Assembly: GCA_949318235.1 (NCBI GenBank) | Contig: OX439134.1 | Span: 27,160,173 to 27,224,172 of the forward strand | Origin: Ecdyonurus torrentis | Lineage: Eukaryota; Arthropoda; Insecta; Ephemeroptera; Heptageniidae | DNA: 64,000 bases | Reading direction: 5' to 3' | Shown: positions 54,772 through 64,000 of the stretch, piece by piece | How positions within the stretch are numbered: the stretch's first letter is position 1 | How the letters are laid out: each line of letters opens with the position of its first letter | Made by a program: the position numbers and the translations under genes | The notes under the pieces: model-generated | What the model was told of the DNA's origin: nothing | Database searches by the model: none | Seen by the model: the letters and a program-made list of their open reading frames with translations, nothing else

Positions 54772-55129
54772 TTAAAGGAATAGACAAGAGAAAAACATAA
54801 GCATTTATATCACCAAACACTTGATGGAATTATTATAAATAACATTAGTCTGTCTCAAAACCCAACAGTAGCAGTGATGAGAAAATTCGATTTATGCAAT
54901 CCGCACAACATTTTCATATACTATTTTTTGCATGTTTCTGACGTCATAAATATGAATTTTCACGCAAATTGCATACTTTACAATTTTTTCACGCTCTTTC
55001 GTGGGGTTACATTAACATTCTGGTAAAAATTGTCATCAGTTTTGAAGATCCCATTTCATATTTATTCATTAAAAAGCACATGTTGTTTTATCATAAAATA
55101 TAAAACTTTTATGTGGTCTATGGCGTTAA
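54772..55129 (+). mobile_element. Family B MITE, copy 5
   Basis: TTAA-AGGAATAGACAAG at the left and CTATGGCG-TTAA at the right. It carries a roughly 25-base A/T insertion near the right end and lacks the CCCCGT block before AGCAGTGATGAG. TGACGTCA is present near 54939. Confidence 0.85.
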
Positions 55130-55223
55130 ATACTTATATATATAATGAAAATTATGAAAAAACATTTCTCGTCTACGATTTGATTTATTAGAATATGCTT
55201 ACGTTAAGAATTGTATGAAGATA

Positions 55224-55780
55224 ACACGAAACGTATAAATTATGTAATTTATGCTACATTTATGTCATTATAGCATAAATGATATTCAATTAGAATGACA
55301 TAAATAATTGTGCTGTGCAACATAATATTTGTGTTTTTAGCATTTTTATTATGAATTGCAGCATAGATTATGCTGTATTGAACAAATTATGCTGAAAATG
55401 AGCTAGTTAAAGGAATAGCACAGAGAAAAACATAAGCGTCTATATCACAAAACACTTGATGGGATTTATATAAATATAACATTAGTTTATCTCAAAACCC
55501 AACAGTAGCCCCGTAGCAGTGATGAGAAAATTCGATTTATGCAACCCGCACAACATTTTCATACTATTTTTTTGCATGTTTCTGACGTCATAAACATGAA
55601 TTTTTACGCAAATTGCATACTTTACAGTTTTTTCACGCTCTTTCGTGAGGTTACATTAACATTCTGGTAAAAATTGTCATCAGTTTTGAAGATCTTATTT
55701 CGTGTTTATTCATTAAAAATCACATGTTGTTTCTTGTGGTCTATGGCTTTAATTTATTACGTATTAATTTTTTGTCCGTG
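55224..55780. mobile_element. Family C element interrupted by family B copy 6
   Basis: Starts CACGAAACGTATAAATTATG, contains AACAAATTATGCTGAAAATGAGCTAG (the complement of the 17330 and 47670 blocks) and ends TTATTACGTATT..TTTGTCCGTG at 55780. Removing 55407-55752 restores a family C layout. Confidence 0.65.
55407..55752 (+). mobile_element. Family B MITE, copy 6, nested in a family C element
   Basis: TTAA-AGGAATAGCACAG at the left and CTATGGCT-TTAA at the right. It interrupts a family C element: the left part of C ends in GAGCTAG and its remainder (TTATTACGTATT..TTTGTCCGTG) resumes directly after the right TTAA. It is a close sister of copy 5, 280 bases away. Confidence 0.85.
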
Positions 55781-56491
55781 AATAGAGATTTTTGACCCAA
55801 AGATTTCAATACATTTGATAAAAACGAGATAAGAATTAAAAATTTCGGCAAAGAATTTCTCGCAAAAAATCACTTCTACTGTTAACTTTTATCATAGATA
55901 CCTCCTCTAAGTACTTCAGTCAGTTGAATCACTGATCACGTGACTTTGATCACGGTGATTTTCCAGATTGCAGTGAACTCTTACCTATATAATATGAATC
56001 TCTACTTTTAATTCAGTGATATTTTATTTAACACTTTTTAAGAATAGCCAGCTTATTTGAGTTTTTTTCTTTTTTTTTTTTTTTTCTAAAATATTTTTGG
56101 ATGGATGTATCATGTCTACAATTCTAATAAAAAAAAATCAATTCAAGATAAGTTAAACATAAAGATGAGAAATGAGTTTTAACTAATATATTTGCTCACT
56201 TATGCTGTACAGTAATAGCAAAGTTACTTTTCACCACTAAAGAAATAAAGCTCTGCTGTAAGTTTATTTTATAGAGCAGAGAATATCCAACAACGAATTA
56301 TTATGTTATAGAAGCGCATAGCAGCATTTTTTTTTTTTTTTTTTTTAGTAATACAAAGAGTACACAAGTTTTTAAATTCAATATTGAGAATTTCAAGCAA
56401 TTTTAAACTGAATATTCTGTACAAACATTTCTGAAAATGTGTTTCATCTACAGTCTACACATCTACATAATTACAAAAGTCGTGTACGGAC

Positions 56492-56492
<1 letters not shown>

Positions 56493-56527
<35 letters not shown>
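56493..56527. repeat. T35 homopolymer
   Basis: Uninterrupted T run following GTGTACGGACG. Confidence 0.95.
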
Positions 56528-56534
<7 letters not shown>

Positions 56535-56714
56535 AAATTTAAATTTATAACAATATAAGTGATGTCACAAGCGTTAGAACTGAATAGAAAAAAGTTAGGC
56601 TAGTAACTGCTAATTTTGACATTTACTTTGTTTTGGTCATAACGTTTTGTGACGTCATTTACGTTTTTATATCTTTAGATTTTCAATGCTTAGTAACTTT
56701 TAATTAATTCTACG

Positions 56715-56718
<4 letters not shown>

Positions 56719-56748
<30 letters not shown>

Positions 56749-56800
56749 GGTTTTTATTACGAGGCCAAAAAGGGTACATACCCACTTACATGGTCCTCTG
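56719..56800 (-). mobile_element. Retroposon 3' end with (TTA)n tail
   Basis: Minus strand: CATGTAAGTGGGTATGTACC then TTTTTGGCCTCGTAATAAAA and a (TTA)n tail (56719-56747). A unique 3' UTR ending in a trinucleotide tail is typical of truncated LINE or LINE-tailed SINE copies. The 5' extent is unclear. Confidence 0.45.
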
Positions 56801-57518
56801 ACTTATTCTTGACATAAATATTATCGTCAGAGTATTTAATTTTTACAACAAAATCATAGCATACATAAACATATTATATAATATTATTTCACTTAATTAA
56901 AACTTAAACACTGCAAAACTGTGTACACAAGTTTTCAACGCATATTTTTTAAAAATGTTTATTAATATATATTGTGACAACCCCATATTAAAATTATAGC
57001 GAACGTACAACAAGTATTAACACATTGCTATAGAAATAATAACATAACCTACAACTTGCTACATATTATCTAAAATAAGCAGTATGAACCTATGGTGTAT
57101 AATTTTAATTGGAAAACGTCTAGCTCGTGTCTGGTTTGCGGTTTAACCCTCTTCACAAGAACGAACATGGTACATACATAGTGTAGGACAGTAGTATGAT
57201 AGGGTATAGTTTGTGACAGGTCAAAATACAACATTTAATTTAGAGAGTTGAATGTTAAAAAGTTTAGTTATTTAGGAAGTAACTAAGTTGAAACTTAATC
57301 CAAATTTCACTGTAGATATTTTATACAATATTTAAGGACTTAGTAAGGACATTTTCAAAACCATTGTTGACAATATAAGACGATTTTTATCTTATTATCA
57401 AGTGAAGAAATTGAAATAGTTTTAATAATCTTGTACGGGAAAATGTATGTTTTTTAGTTTGTTTTTTTTATCTTTCATAATTGTCCTTGAAGATTTTTGG
57501 GTCAAATTTTTTTTATCG

Positions 57519-57590
57519 GATAGGATAAGGATAGGATAGGATAGGATAAGTTTTCTTCAAAAATGTAATATAAAAGGGGGGGGGGGGGCA
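57519..57590. repeat. GGATA-type minisatellite and G13 run
   Basis: Seven-odd units of ATAGG/ATAAGG (57519-57550), and a G13 run at about 57577-57589 that abuts the truncated family H copy 4. Confidence 0.85.
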
Positions 57591-57818
57591 TTACCACGAT
57601 AGATTTAAAATTACGATTTTTTGAAGTTTTAGTACCGTAAGAGCCCATATTAATTATTTCAATAATTATTTTTTCTCTTATCTGATGGTCACGAGTTCTG
57701 AAAATTTTATCATAGGTAGATATTACTATTACCTTTAAAATAGTATCATATTCATAAAGTTTGGAAGTTTTCTTTTTTACATTTTGAGATACAAGCCATT
57801 TACAAATACAACCCTTAA
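57551..57818. mobile_element. Family H MITE, copy 4, 5'-truncated
   Basis: Orientation as copy 1. The right end is intact (ACAACCC-TTAA at 57815-57818), while the left 60-70 bases are replaced by a G13 run and short GGATA repeats. Internal TTATCTGATGGTCACGAGT is retained. Confidence 0.65.
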
Positions 57819-58046
57819 ATAAAAGTTTATTAAAGGAACGCGATATTAAAGAAAAAACAAAAACAGAATAATAGCAATAAATTTAGGTTTTGTTATCTAA
57901 AACTATTTTCTAAATTATAGAATTTAATTAGTTTAAAGAAGAGACATCAATTAAAAATATTTAAGAGTTTAGAAGATAGCTATTGCTTGATTAACATTAA
58001 AGTGAAATTACATGATAATTTTATTTTATCGCAATATAATGTATAT

Positions 58047-58342
58047 ATAGGGTGTATGCGCATGAAGTCATACTGAATGCGCATTAGCGGCATACTGGAG
58101 CAATGAATAATAGGACAAACATATAGTTTTTGACTATTTTCTTTGGAAAATTAGTCAATTTTCTTGTGATCAGTATTTTTATCACATGTACTTGAAACCT
58201 TAATTCAATCTGTTAATTACATCAATGCTCTTAAAAATATTGTTAAATATTTTGAAACTGGTAAAATCTGTAACTTTCCCATACCGGCCCATGTTATTTA
58301 GTGCTCACATATGGCGTCGACTTTAATATGAATGCAACCACC
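58047..58342 (+). repeat. Family I dispersed repeat, copy 2
   Basis: TATAGGGTGTATGCGCATGA at the left and CGGCCCATGTTATTTAG-TGCTCACATATGGCGTCGA..ATGAATGCAACC at the right. Same block order as copy 1. Confidence 0.65.
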
Positions 58343-58810
58343 CTAAATTTTATAACACGCAATTATCCAATATTTATAAAACTATATGTAATAAATATGG
58401 CTTTTAAATAACAGTTTATTTCAGTTCACAAAAACCGTACATTTATAATGCAAATAAAGATACACAGAAAAAGAGAGAAATGTCTGCTGCATTTGGACAT
58501 ACATAATTTTTATGATATGGATACATCGACCAAATTATAAAGATACTTTTTGTAACTACACTTTAAATACTATAAATATTTGAATGTATAAATAAGGAAA
58601 TAAATATTATAAGAACTGCTTATCTCTGCAGAAAAAAAAAAATCTCAGAAGCCATATAGAAGATTAAATAAAAAGATATATTCACACAATGTGTATATAT
58701 AATTATATACTTTAATATCTTATTCATGAACTGTGCATTGAATTCCAAACCTCATTGTTGAGTATAATACCACGCATTCAGTTTAGAGACGAAATCAATG
58801 TTCTTCTTAC

Positions 58811-59150
58811 TTAAAGGCATAGACCACATAAAACAACATGTGCTTTTTAATGAATAAACACGAAATGGGATCTTCAAAACTGAGAACAATTTTTACCAGA
58901 ATTTTAATGTAGCCCCACGAGAGAGCGTGAAAAAGCTGTAAAGTATGCAATTTGCGTGAAATTTCATGTTTATGACGTCAGAAACATGCAAAAATTAGTA
59001 TGAGAATGTTGTGCGGGTTGCATAAATCGAATTTTCTGATCACTTCTGGGCTACTGTTGGGTTTTGAGACAAACTAATGTTATTTTTGTAAATCCCATCA
59101 AGTGGTTTGTGATATAAATGCTTATGTTTTTCTCTGATCTATTCCTTTAA
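58811..59150 (-). mobile_element. Family B MITE, copy 7 (inverted)
   Basis: TTAA-AGGCATAGACCACAT at the left and ATTCCT-TTAA at the right, reverse orientation, with TATGACGTCAGAAACATG inside. About 340 bp. The left end is the closest match between families B and A (AGGCRTAGAMCAC). Confidence 0.85.
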
Positions 59151-59599
59151 CGCAGTAAACAATAAGAAAACGTCGCAATGTAATTTTTTTAGAGTACTGT
59201 ACTTTGCGTGTATAGATTAAGTTTTTCTGTATACATACTGCAGTATTATAACAAAGCTTATTTCTTGTTAAAGTAAAACCACAAGATTTATACATATATT
59301 ATTTTATGCAGAGTATCATAAAAATAATACGATGGTATCAGTTTTAGTAATAGAATTTTTGTGAGCTAAATTGTTTCATTGCTGATTTTTTTCCAAGCGT
59401 TATTAAGTTTATAATTGCAAAAGTACTTCTTATAGTTATTTTAACGAATCTTATTGTCTTATTTATTATTAATAGTAATTAATAATTTTGTTACGGCTTT
59501 ATAAGGGCTTGACATTAATATTTTACAGAAGCTTGACCACAAAATTAATACGAAAAAAAAATAATTTAAATTTATTTCTATATTGCGTTTTTTTCCGGT

Positions 59600-59752
59600 A
59601 CCCAAATAGATTAATGAAGTTAAGCAACATAAAATGTGGTTAGTGATTGGATGGGTGTCCGAGCTGTGCTTAATGATTTAACCCTAAACCCTACTAAGCA
59701 CTGATGTGCAATAAAAATGTAGAAAAAACAAGAAGAAGAAGAAAAAAAAAAC
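59600..59752 (+). mobile_element. 5S rRNA-derived sequence (SINE3-like or 5S pseudogene)
   Basis: ATGAAGTTAAGCAACATAAA followed by GTGGTTAGTGATTGGATGGGTG-TCCGAG matches the internal control region of 5S rRNA (AAGTTAAGCAAC.. and GGTTAGTACTTGGATGGGTGACC). The 5' third of 5S is absent or unrecognisable. About 35 bases after the 5S part an A-rich tail with GAA repeats (59722-59750) follows, as expected for a retroposed copy. Confidence 0.6.
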
Positions 59753-59804
59753 GCGTAAAAGCGTGAAGGGTTTTGAAGTCTAGTATAAGCCCAGACACTT
59801 TTCA

Positions 59805-59806
<2 letters not shown>

Positions 59807-59876
<70 letters not shown>
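59807..59876. repeat. (TA)n microsatellite
   Basis: About 70 bases of TA, 55 bases after the 5S-derived element. Confidence 0.95.
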
Positions 59877-59879
<3 letters not shown>

Positions 59880-60384
59880 TAAAAAAAATAGTTTGCATTG
59901 TAGCTTTGTTTTGCGTGTTCAATTTCAGATAATATAGACTTAAATAAATTTATAACAATGTAAATTTATGAGATTTAAGTGTTCTATAAATTTGTAATTT
60001 CTCGTGTCAAAAAAAAAAAAAAAAAAAAAAAGTCAGTTTTAAAAGTATGTACTTGTCTCAGTAGATTTTACACTATTTTCTCTACATTACGACAGAAAAG
60101 ACAAGAAGTAATAAAAATGTAAAACATGAGTATTTACTAAAGACGTAGACATACAAAAAAAAAGTCGAGTTTAATACTTCAGAACACTTATATCTTATTT
60201 ATGACATGTAAACAAAAACTCGTAGTTGAATAAGCATTATACTTAATTAAAAACTAACAAACAAAAAAATGTTAACTTTTTAGAAAAATATACGTATTTA
60301 TTACAAAATTTAATACTATTTATTTGATATGTATAAAAAAAAGGGGTTCTGAGTATATTTATATATAAAAAAGTTTTTATGGAC

Positions 60385-60415
<31 letters not shown>

Positions 60416-60958
60416 TGAATATGATACGGTTGTACGAACTAAAACATTCATGGTTACTGTGTAAGGAAATCTCAAGCGTGAAGAGAAAAAGACGTTTTAC
60501 CTTCCAAAGAGCGAGAGAGAAATTCATGTTTTTTACATGCGGGCGGGCAGGCAGGCACGTGTCTCTCTTTCTCTTTATACTTTTTTTATATTATAAATAT
60601 AAAAACTTCTCTTATTACCTTAAAGGTGAAAAATATATTATAAATATATCAAAAAATGACCCATCATATAGATTGGTCTATATTCATTTTTCTTCTCCAT
60701 CTCTTGTTTTTATGTTATATTCTCTATTATTTTATTAAAATGAATATAAAATTTAAAAAAAAAGATTAAATGTGTCCCAAAATACTGAGATGTTATTTCT
60801 ATAATGTAGAACACTGGATATATTTGAATAATATTATAATTATAATATTAAACAATAGTTTAAAATAACATAAATTGCAGGTACTCTTAAATAAAAACTT
60901 TTGCTCTTTTTTATAAACGCACTCTAAAACAGCCTCTTATTTACTTAAAAGATACAGC

Positions 60959-60959
<1 letters not shown>

Positions 60960-61041
<82 letters not shown>
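60960..61041. repeat. (GA)n microsatellite
   Basis: About 82 bases of GA. Confidence 0.95.
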
Positions 61042-61044
<3 letters not shown>

Positions 61045-62050
61045 ATAAAAATGAAAATTTTATGCAAATAGAACTTCCGGTAGAAATAAAAAGGAAGTTA
61101 GCGAGTTTTTAAAAGGAACATTTAAATGTTGCTTCAGAAAATACTCGGCGTTTGAATAATTTATACTTAATAACAAGAAAAGTACATGTTAAGTCTTTTA
61201 GAATATAAAATATTAAAGTTATTAAGATATGTCTGTAAGATAAGAACGAATTTATATTTATATTTCTAAATTCGTCTTTAGTGTTTTTGTTTGTTTTTTT
61301 ATTCAGAAACATATTTGAACTATACAAAATAAAAAAATAAATAAATAAAAATTTATTTCTTTTTTGGTGACAAAAAAGTCTTTTTTTTTTTTTTATTGAC
61401 ATAAAAAATGAAAAAATTTGTCTAGTATCTCGTATTTCCGGTTTTGGTGCAGCTATTTTCTAAAAAAATCACTAAAAACATGGACTCACAATGCTTAAAG
61501 GGATACTGGCCTTAAAATAATAATCGTAATAAAAATGTTGAATTCATGACTTCATGACATTCATATACTTTATCTGAATACTTTGATCCTAACCTAAAAA
61601 TTAGTGAAATTGATGTAGTTATGTTTACCACTCACTCAAATTTGGACCATTTTATGACTAAATTGTGATATTCTGCATAAAGCATTGTTAATTTAGGCAA
61701 GACGTTTGTAAATGAACCTAAATTAACGTATAGATAAATGTATTTTATTTATTTATTATTATATGCAATTGTAAATAATGACTAAACCAACGCTTGTTGT
61801 ATAACAAACTTATTATTGCTTATGAACTGCCTGGGTCAATAAAATGTCATATTCTTATTCTAATTATGAGATGGATCCATTATTGATACTCATATTACGT
61901 CCCTCAACCTATGTCTGTACGGTCATAAACTGGGGTTAAAAGACTGTAAAGTAGCTTCTGTAGGCATTCATGATGTTATGAATTCCGGGTCTATAATAGA
62001 AATTGTAGCGCAGGTTACCTAATTTACAAGTTGTCTCCTCAGTTTGTCAG
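61042..62050. other. Gene-free stretch with a possible further TTAA element
   Basis: TTAA-AGGGATACTGGCC at 61495 looks like a TTAA-type element start, but no matching right end was found before family A copy 5. The rest has no coding signal. Confidence 0.3.
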
Positions 62051-62366
62051 TTAAAGGCGTAGAACACCTTGTACAAAAAAGTTGCGTAATATCCTAACAA
62101 ACCCGAAAACCAATGTTGATTTGGCCGAAGTCATTGATTTCTAATTTATTTTCCATTCACAAAATGGCACTGGCGGTCACTAATGTCACATTTCACCCAG
62201 TTTACGCGCGCGTGGATCAGGGGAACTGTGACGTTAGTTACCGCCAGTGTCATTTTGTGAATGGAAAATAAATTAGAAATCAATGACTTCGGCCAAATCA
62301 ACATTGATTTTCAGGTTTGTTAGGATATTACGCAACTTTTTTGTTCAAGGTGTTCTACGCCTTTAA
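62051..62366. mobile_element. Family A foldback MITE, copy 5
   Basis: TTAA-AGGCGTAGAACACC at the left and GTGTTCTACGCCT-TTAA at the right, with arms pairing through ACTGGCGGTCACT and its complement. The CRE-like sites have decayed here (GTGACGTTA, TAATGTCACA). Otherwise a complete copy. Confidence 0.85.
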
Positions 62367-62703
62367 ATGATATAATAAATCTGTATTTTCCCAATGTTTT
62401 TATTTATTTTCATTTTTTATTTTAATAAAGACGATTATTTATTTATTTATAATATGGCGTTTATGTATAACAGTCCCCTTAATTTATTATTGAGTTTTTT
62501 TTTTTTTTGTTTTTTTTGAGGCCAGGTATATCTTTAAGAATAGGAAATTAGGTGATCATAAGCTTTTCCCGAGCACCTCACCACTAATCTTCATTGAGAA
62601 TACTTGCAATTATTGAACATTGAAAATATTAAACCATGGTGGACATGGTTAAAAAATTATTAATAATAGTCAATATATGATTACAGTGCATGGAAATTTT
62701 CAG

Positions 62704-62865
62704 ATATATAAGATTACTTTGCGTTCCATGTCTATGCAGAGTGGAACAAGTCAAAGTAAAATGGACAAAAAAAAAAAAAAAAAAAGCAGTAAAGATAAAA
62801 GTAAAAAGTTTGAAATGATAGTAATTAAAGTAGATGAACTAAAAGCATTACTTACTGCTAAATGA
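62704..62865 (+). CDS. Possible terminal coding exon of another gene, plus strand
   Basis: A potential acceptor (AAATTTTCAG ending at 62703) is followed by an open frame of 53 codons to TGA at 62863-62865. It reads IYKITLRSMSMQSG at the start, then a lysine run encoded by an A19 tract, then SSKDKSKKFEMIVIKVDELK and LLTAK. The codon mix is less AT-biased than the flanks. The A tract could instead be a retroposon tail or simple repeat. I do not recognise the protein and no partner exon was found. It may be chance. Confidence 0.22.
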   Translation: MYKITLRSMSMQSGTSQSKMDKKKKKKSSKDKSKKFEMIVIKVDELKALLTAK

Positions 62866-62866
62866 T

Positions 62867-63591
62867 CTCATCTACTATAAAAAAAAAACTTCTTTCTTTT
62901 ATACTTAAAAATGGTAATTGTTCTTTTATTTTTTCTTTTAAAGTTTTTGCTGTAACAGACATAATATTTAGACATCAATATTTAGATATATATCTAAATA
63001 TTGATGTATTATTTAAATATTTTCCTTTTATAATTTTCATCAGTCAAATTTAAATGTCATAATAATAATAATATTGTTAATGAATTATTAACTTAATTAT
63101 TCTTGTTATATATATGCTGAATGCTTCAAATGAGTATAGAAGTCTTACATTTACTAAAAACATTCTGTACGAATTATCGAAGAAAATATTTGTCTGTTTA
63201 TCAATAAATCTTTCTATTTTATGTCGTACCTTTTTTTATTAATTAATCAATACAAACAATCGTTTATCGATAAAAGAAAAACAATTAAGAGAAACACACA
63301 AAATATTATATCTGCCACAATACTCTTGATAAATTAATCGAAGATTGTAAAGCTTAATAGTTTTAATGTTTCTTTTATTTACTATAATATTATTATTACG
63401 TATTATGATATAGTATAGTGAAAAAGTATAAAAGCAATTATAAAAAAATATATATATATTAAGAAACATTAATATTAACGGTCGAAATAATTAAAAAAAA
63501 AACTAATCTATCTTTATATACTCCGATAAATTTTAATCTAAAAAATAAAAGTTTGTTCTGGATGGATTCATGTTGAAAAAAATAACAAGTC

Positions 63592-63673
<82 letters not shown>

Positions 63674-64000
63674 ACGTATATATAGTAAGTAATACCCGTC
63701 CCCTCATTTAGTTTATAGAATGGTCCAGCACTGCCTCCGTTATACCGTGTGTTTGCACACATTGTATCTCTCTCTCTATATATAATAATACGCTATAGTG
63801 CAACTTGGATACTGTATATATATGAAATTATCTACTTAAAATTATAAACATATGATTATATATGAATCAATTATAAATCAATAAAATTATTTGATGACGG
63901 GATAAGTCTTTTACATGTGAGACAAATAGTTTTTTTTCTTTTATGAAGTAAATAATTAGATTATTATAATTAATAATTTTATTTAAACCAAATAGAGAAA
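62867..64000. other. Gene-free right end of the window
   Basis: AT-rich with the (AG)n tract at 63597. TATTTAGATATATATCTAAATA near 62980 is a short perfect palindrome. No coding signal. Confidence 0.5.
63597..63671. repeat. (AG)n microsatellite
   Basis: About 74 bases of AG. Confidence 0.95.

Noticed and set aside
59600..59680. Functional 5S rRNA gene
   Set aside because: The first third of 5S is missing and the conserved region is mutated, so a derived or dead copy is more likely.

Overview
The window reads as nuclear DNA from an invertebrate, most likely an arthropod. It is extremely AT-rich (GC well under 30% by eye). It holds long (GA)n, (TA)n and A/T homopolymer tracts, split genes with GTGAGT donors and pyrimidine-AG acceptors, and dense short transposable elements, with no bacterial-type operon. 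Species or order cannot be fixed from the sequence.

One gene can be supported. It lies on the minus strand and I reconstruct it from three coding exons. A short terminal exon (8026 down to 7824) carries the stop codon. Two alternative N-terminal exons lie upstream: exon B at 24912-24555 and exon A at 51494-50792. Both end in a phase-1 GTGAGT donor, both encode a basic cytoplasmic N-tail followed by a single membrane helix, and both join in frame to the terminal exon through a shared Val codon. The predicted products are single-pass membrane proteins of 301 aa (A) and 186 aa (B) with a common C-terminal tail outside the membrane. Exon A is preceded by a strong splice acceptor at 51650, so its promoter lies further upstream. 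Exon B looks promoter-proximal. The gene therefore spans more than 43 kb, nearly all of it intron.

The rest is mostly decayed mobile DNA. Several short non-autonomous families sit between TTAA tetranucleotides: A (about 310 bp foldback, TIR AGGCGTAGAACACC, five copies), B (about 335 bp, seven copies), H (about 330 bp, three clear copies, one truncated and one decayed) and D (one 450-bp palindrome). Other families are C (CACGGA termini), F (CACYCTAAAAATTGGTG foldback), I and its foldback relative N, J, K, L, M and one pogo/Tigger-like element with TA target duplications. At least three nested insertions can be read directly. There are also two copies of a tRNA-derived SINE, one 5S-rRNA-derived sequence, and several non-LTR retrotransposon 3' ends.

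Layout: 1-7.6 kb, gene-poor sequence downstream of the gene with elements D and I; 7.8-8.0 kb, terminal exon; 8-24.5 kb, intron common to both isoforms, with pogo-like, B, SINE, C, P, LINE, palindromic and J elements; 24.5-25.1 kb, exon B and its probable promoter; 25-50.8 kb, isoform-A intron with most of the A, H, C and F copies; 50.8-51.65 kb, exon A; 51.7-64 kb, upstream intron or intergenic DNA with B, C, H, I, 5S-derived and A elements and one possible plus-strand exon near 62.7 kb. A striking global feature is the CRE-type octamer TGACGTCA, which occurs about 26 times by my manual count against well under one expected, mostly inside the transposable elements.
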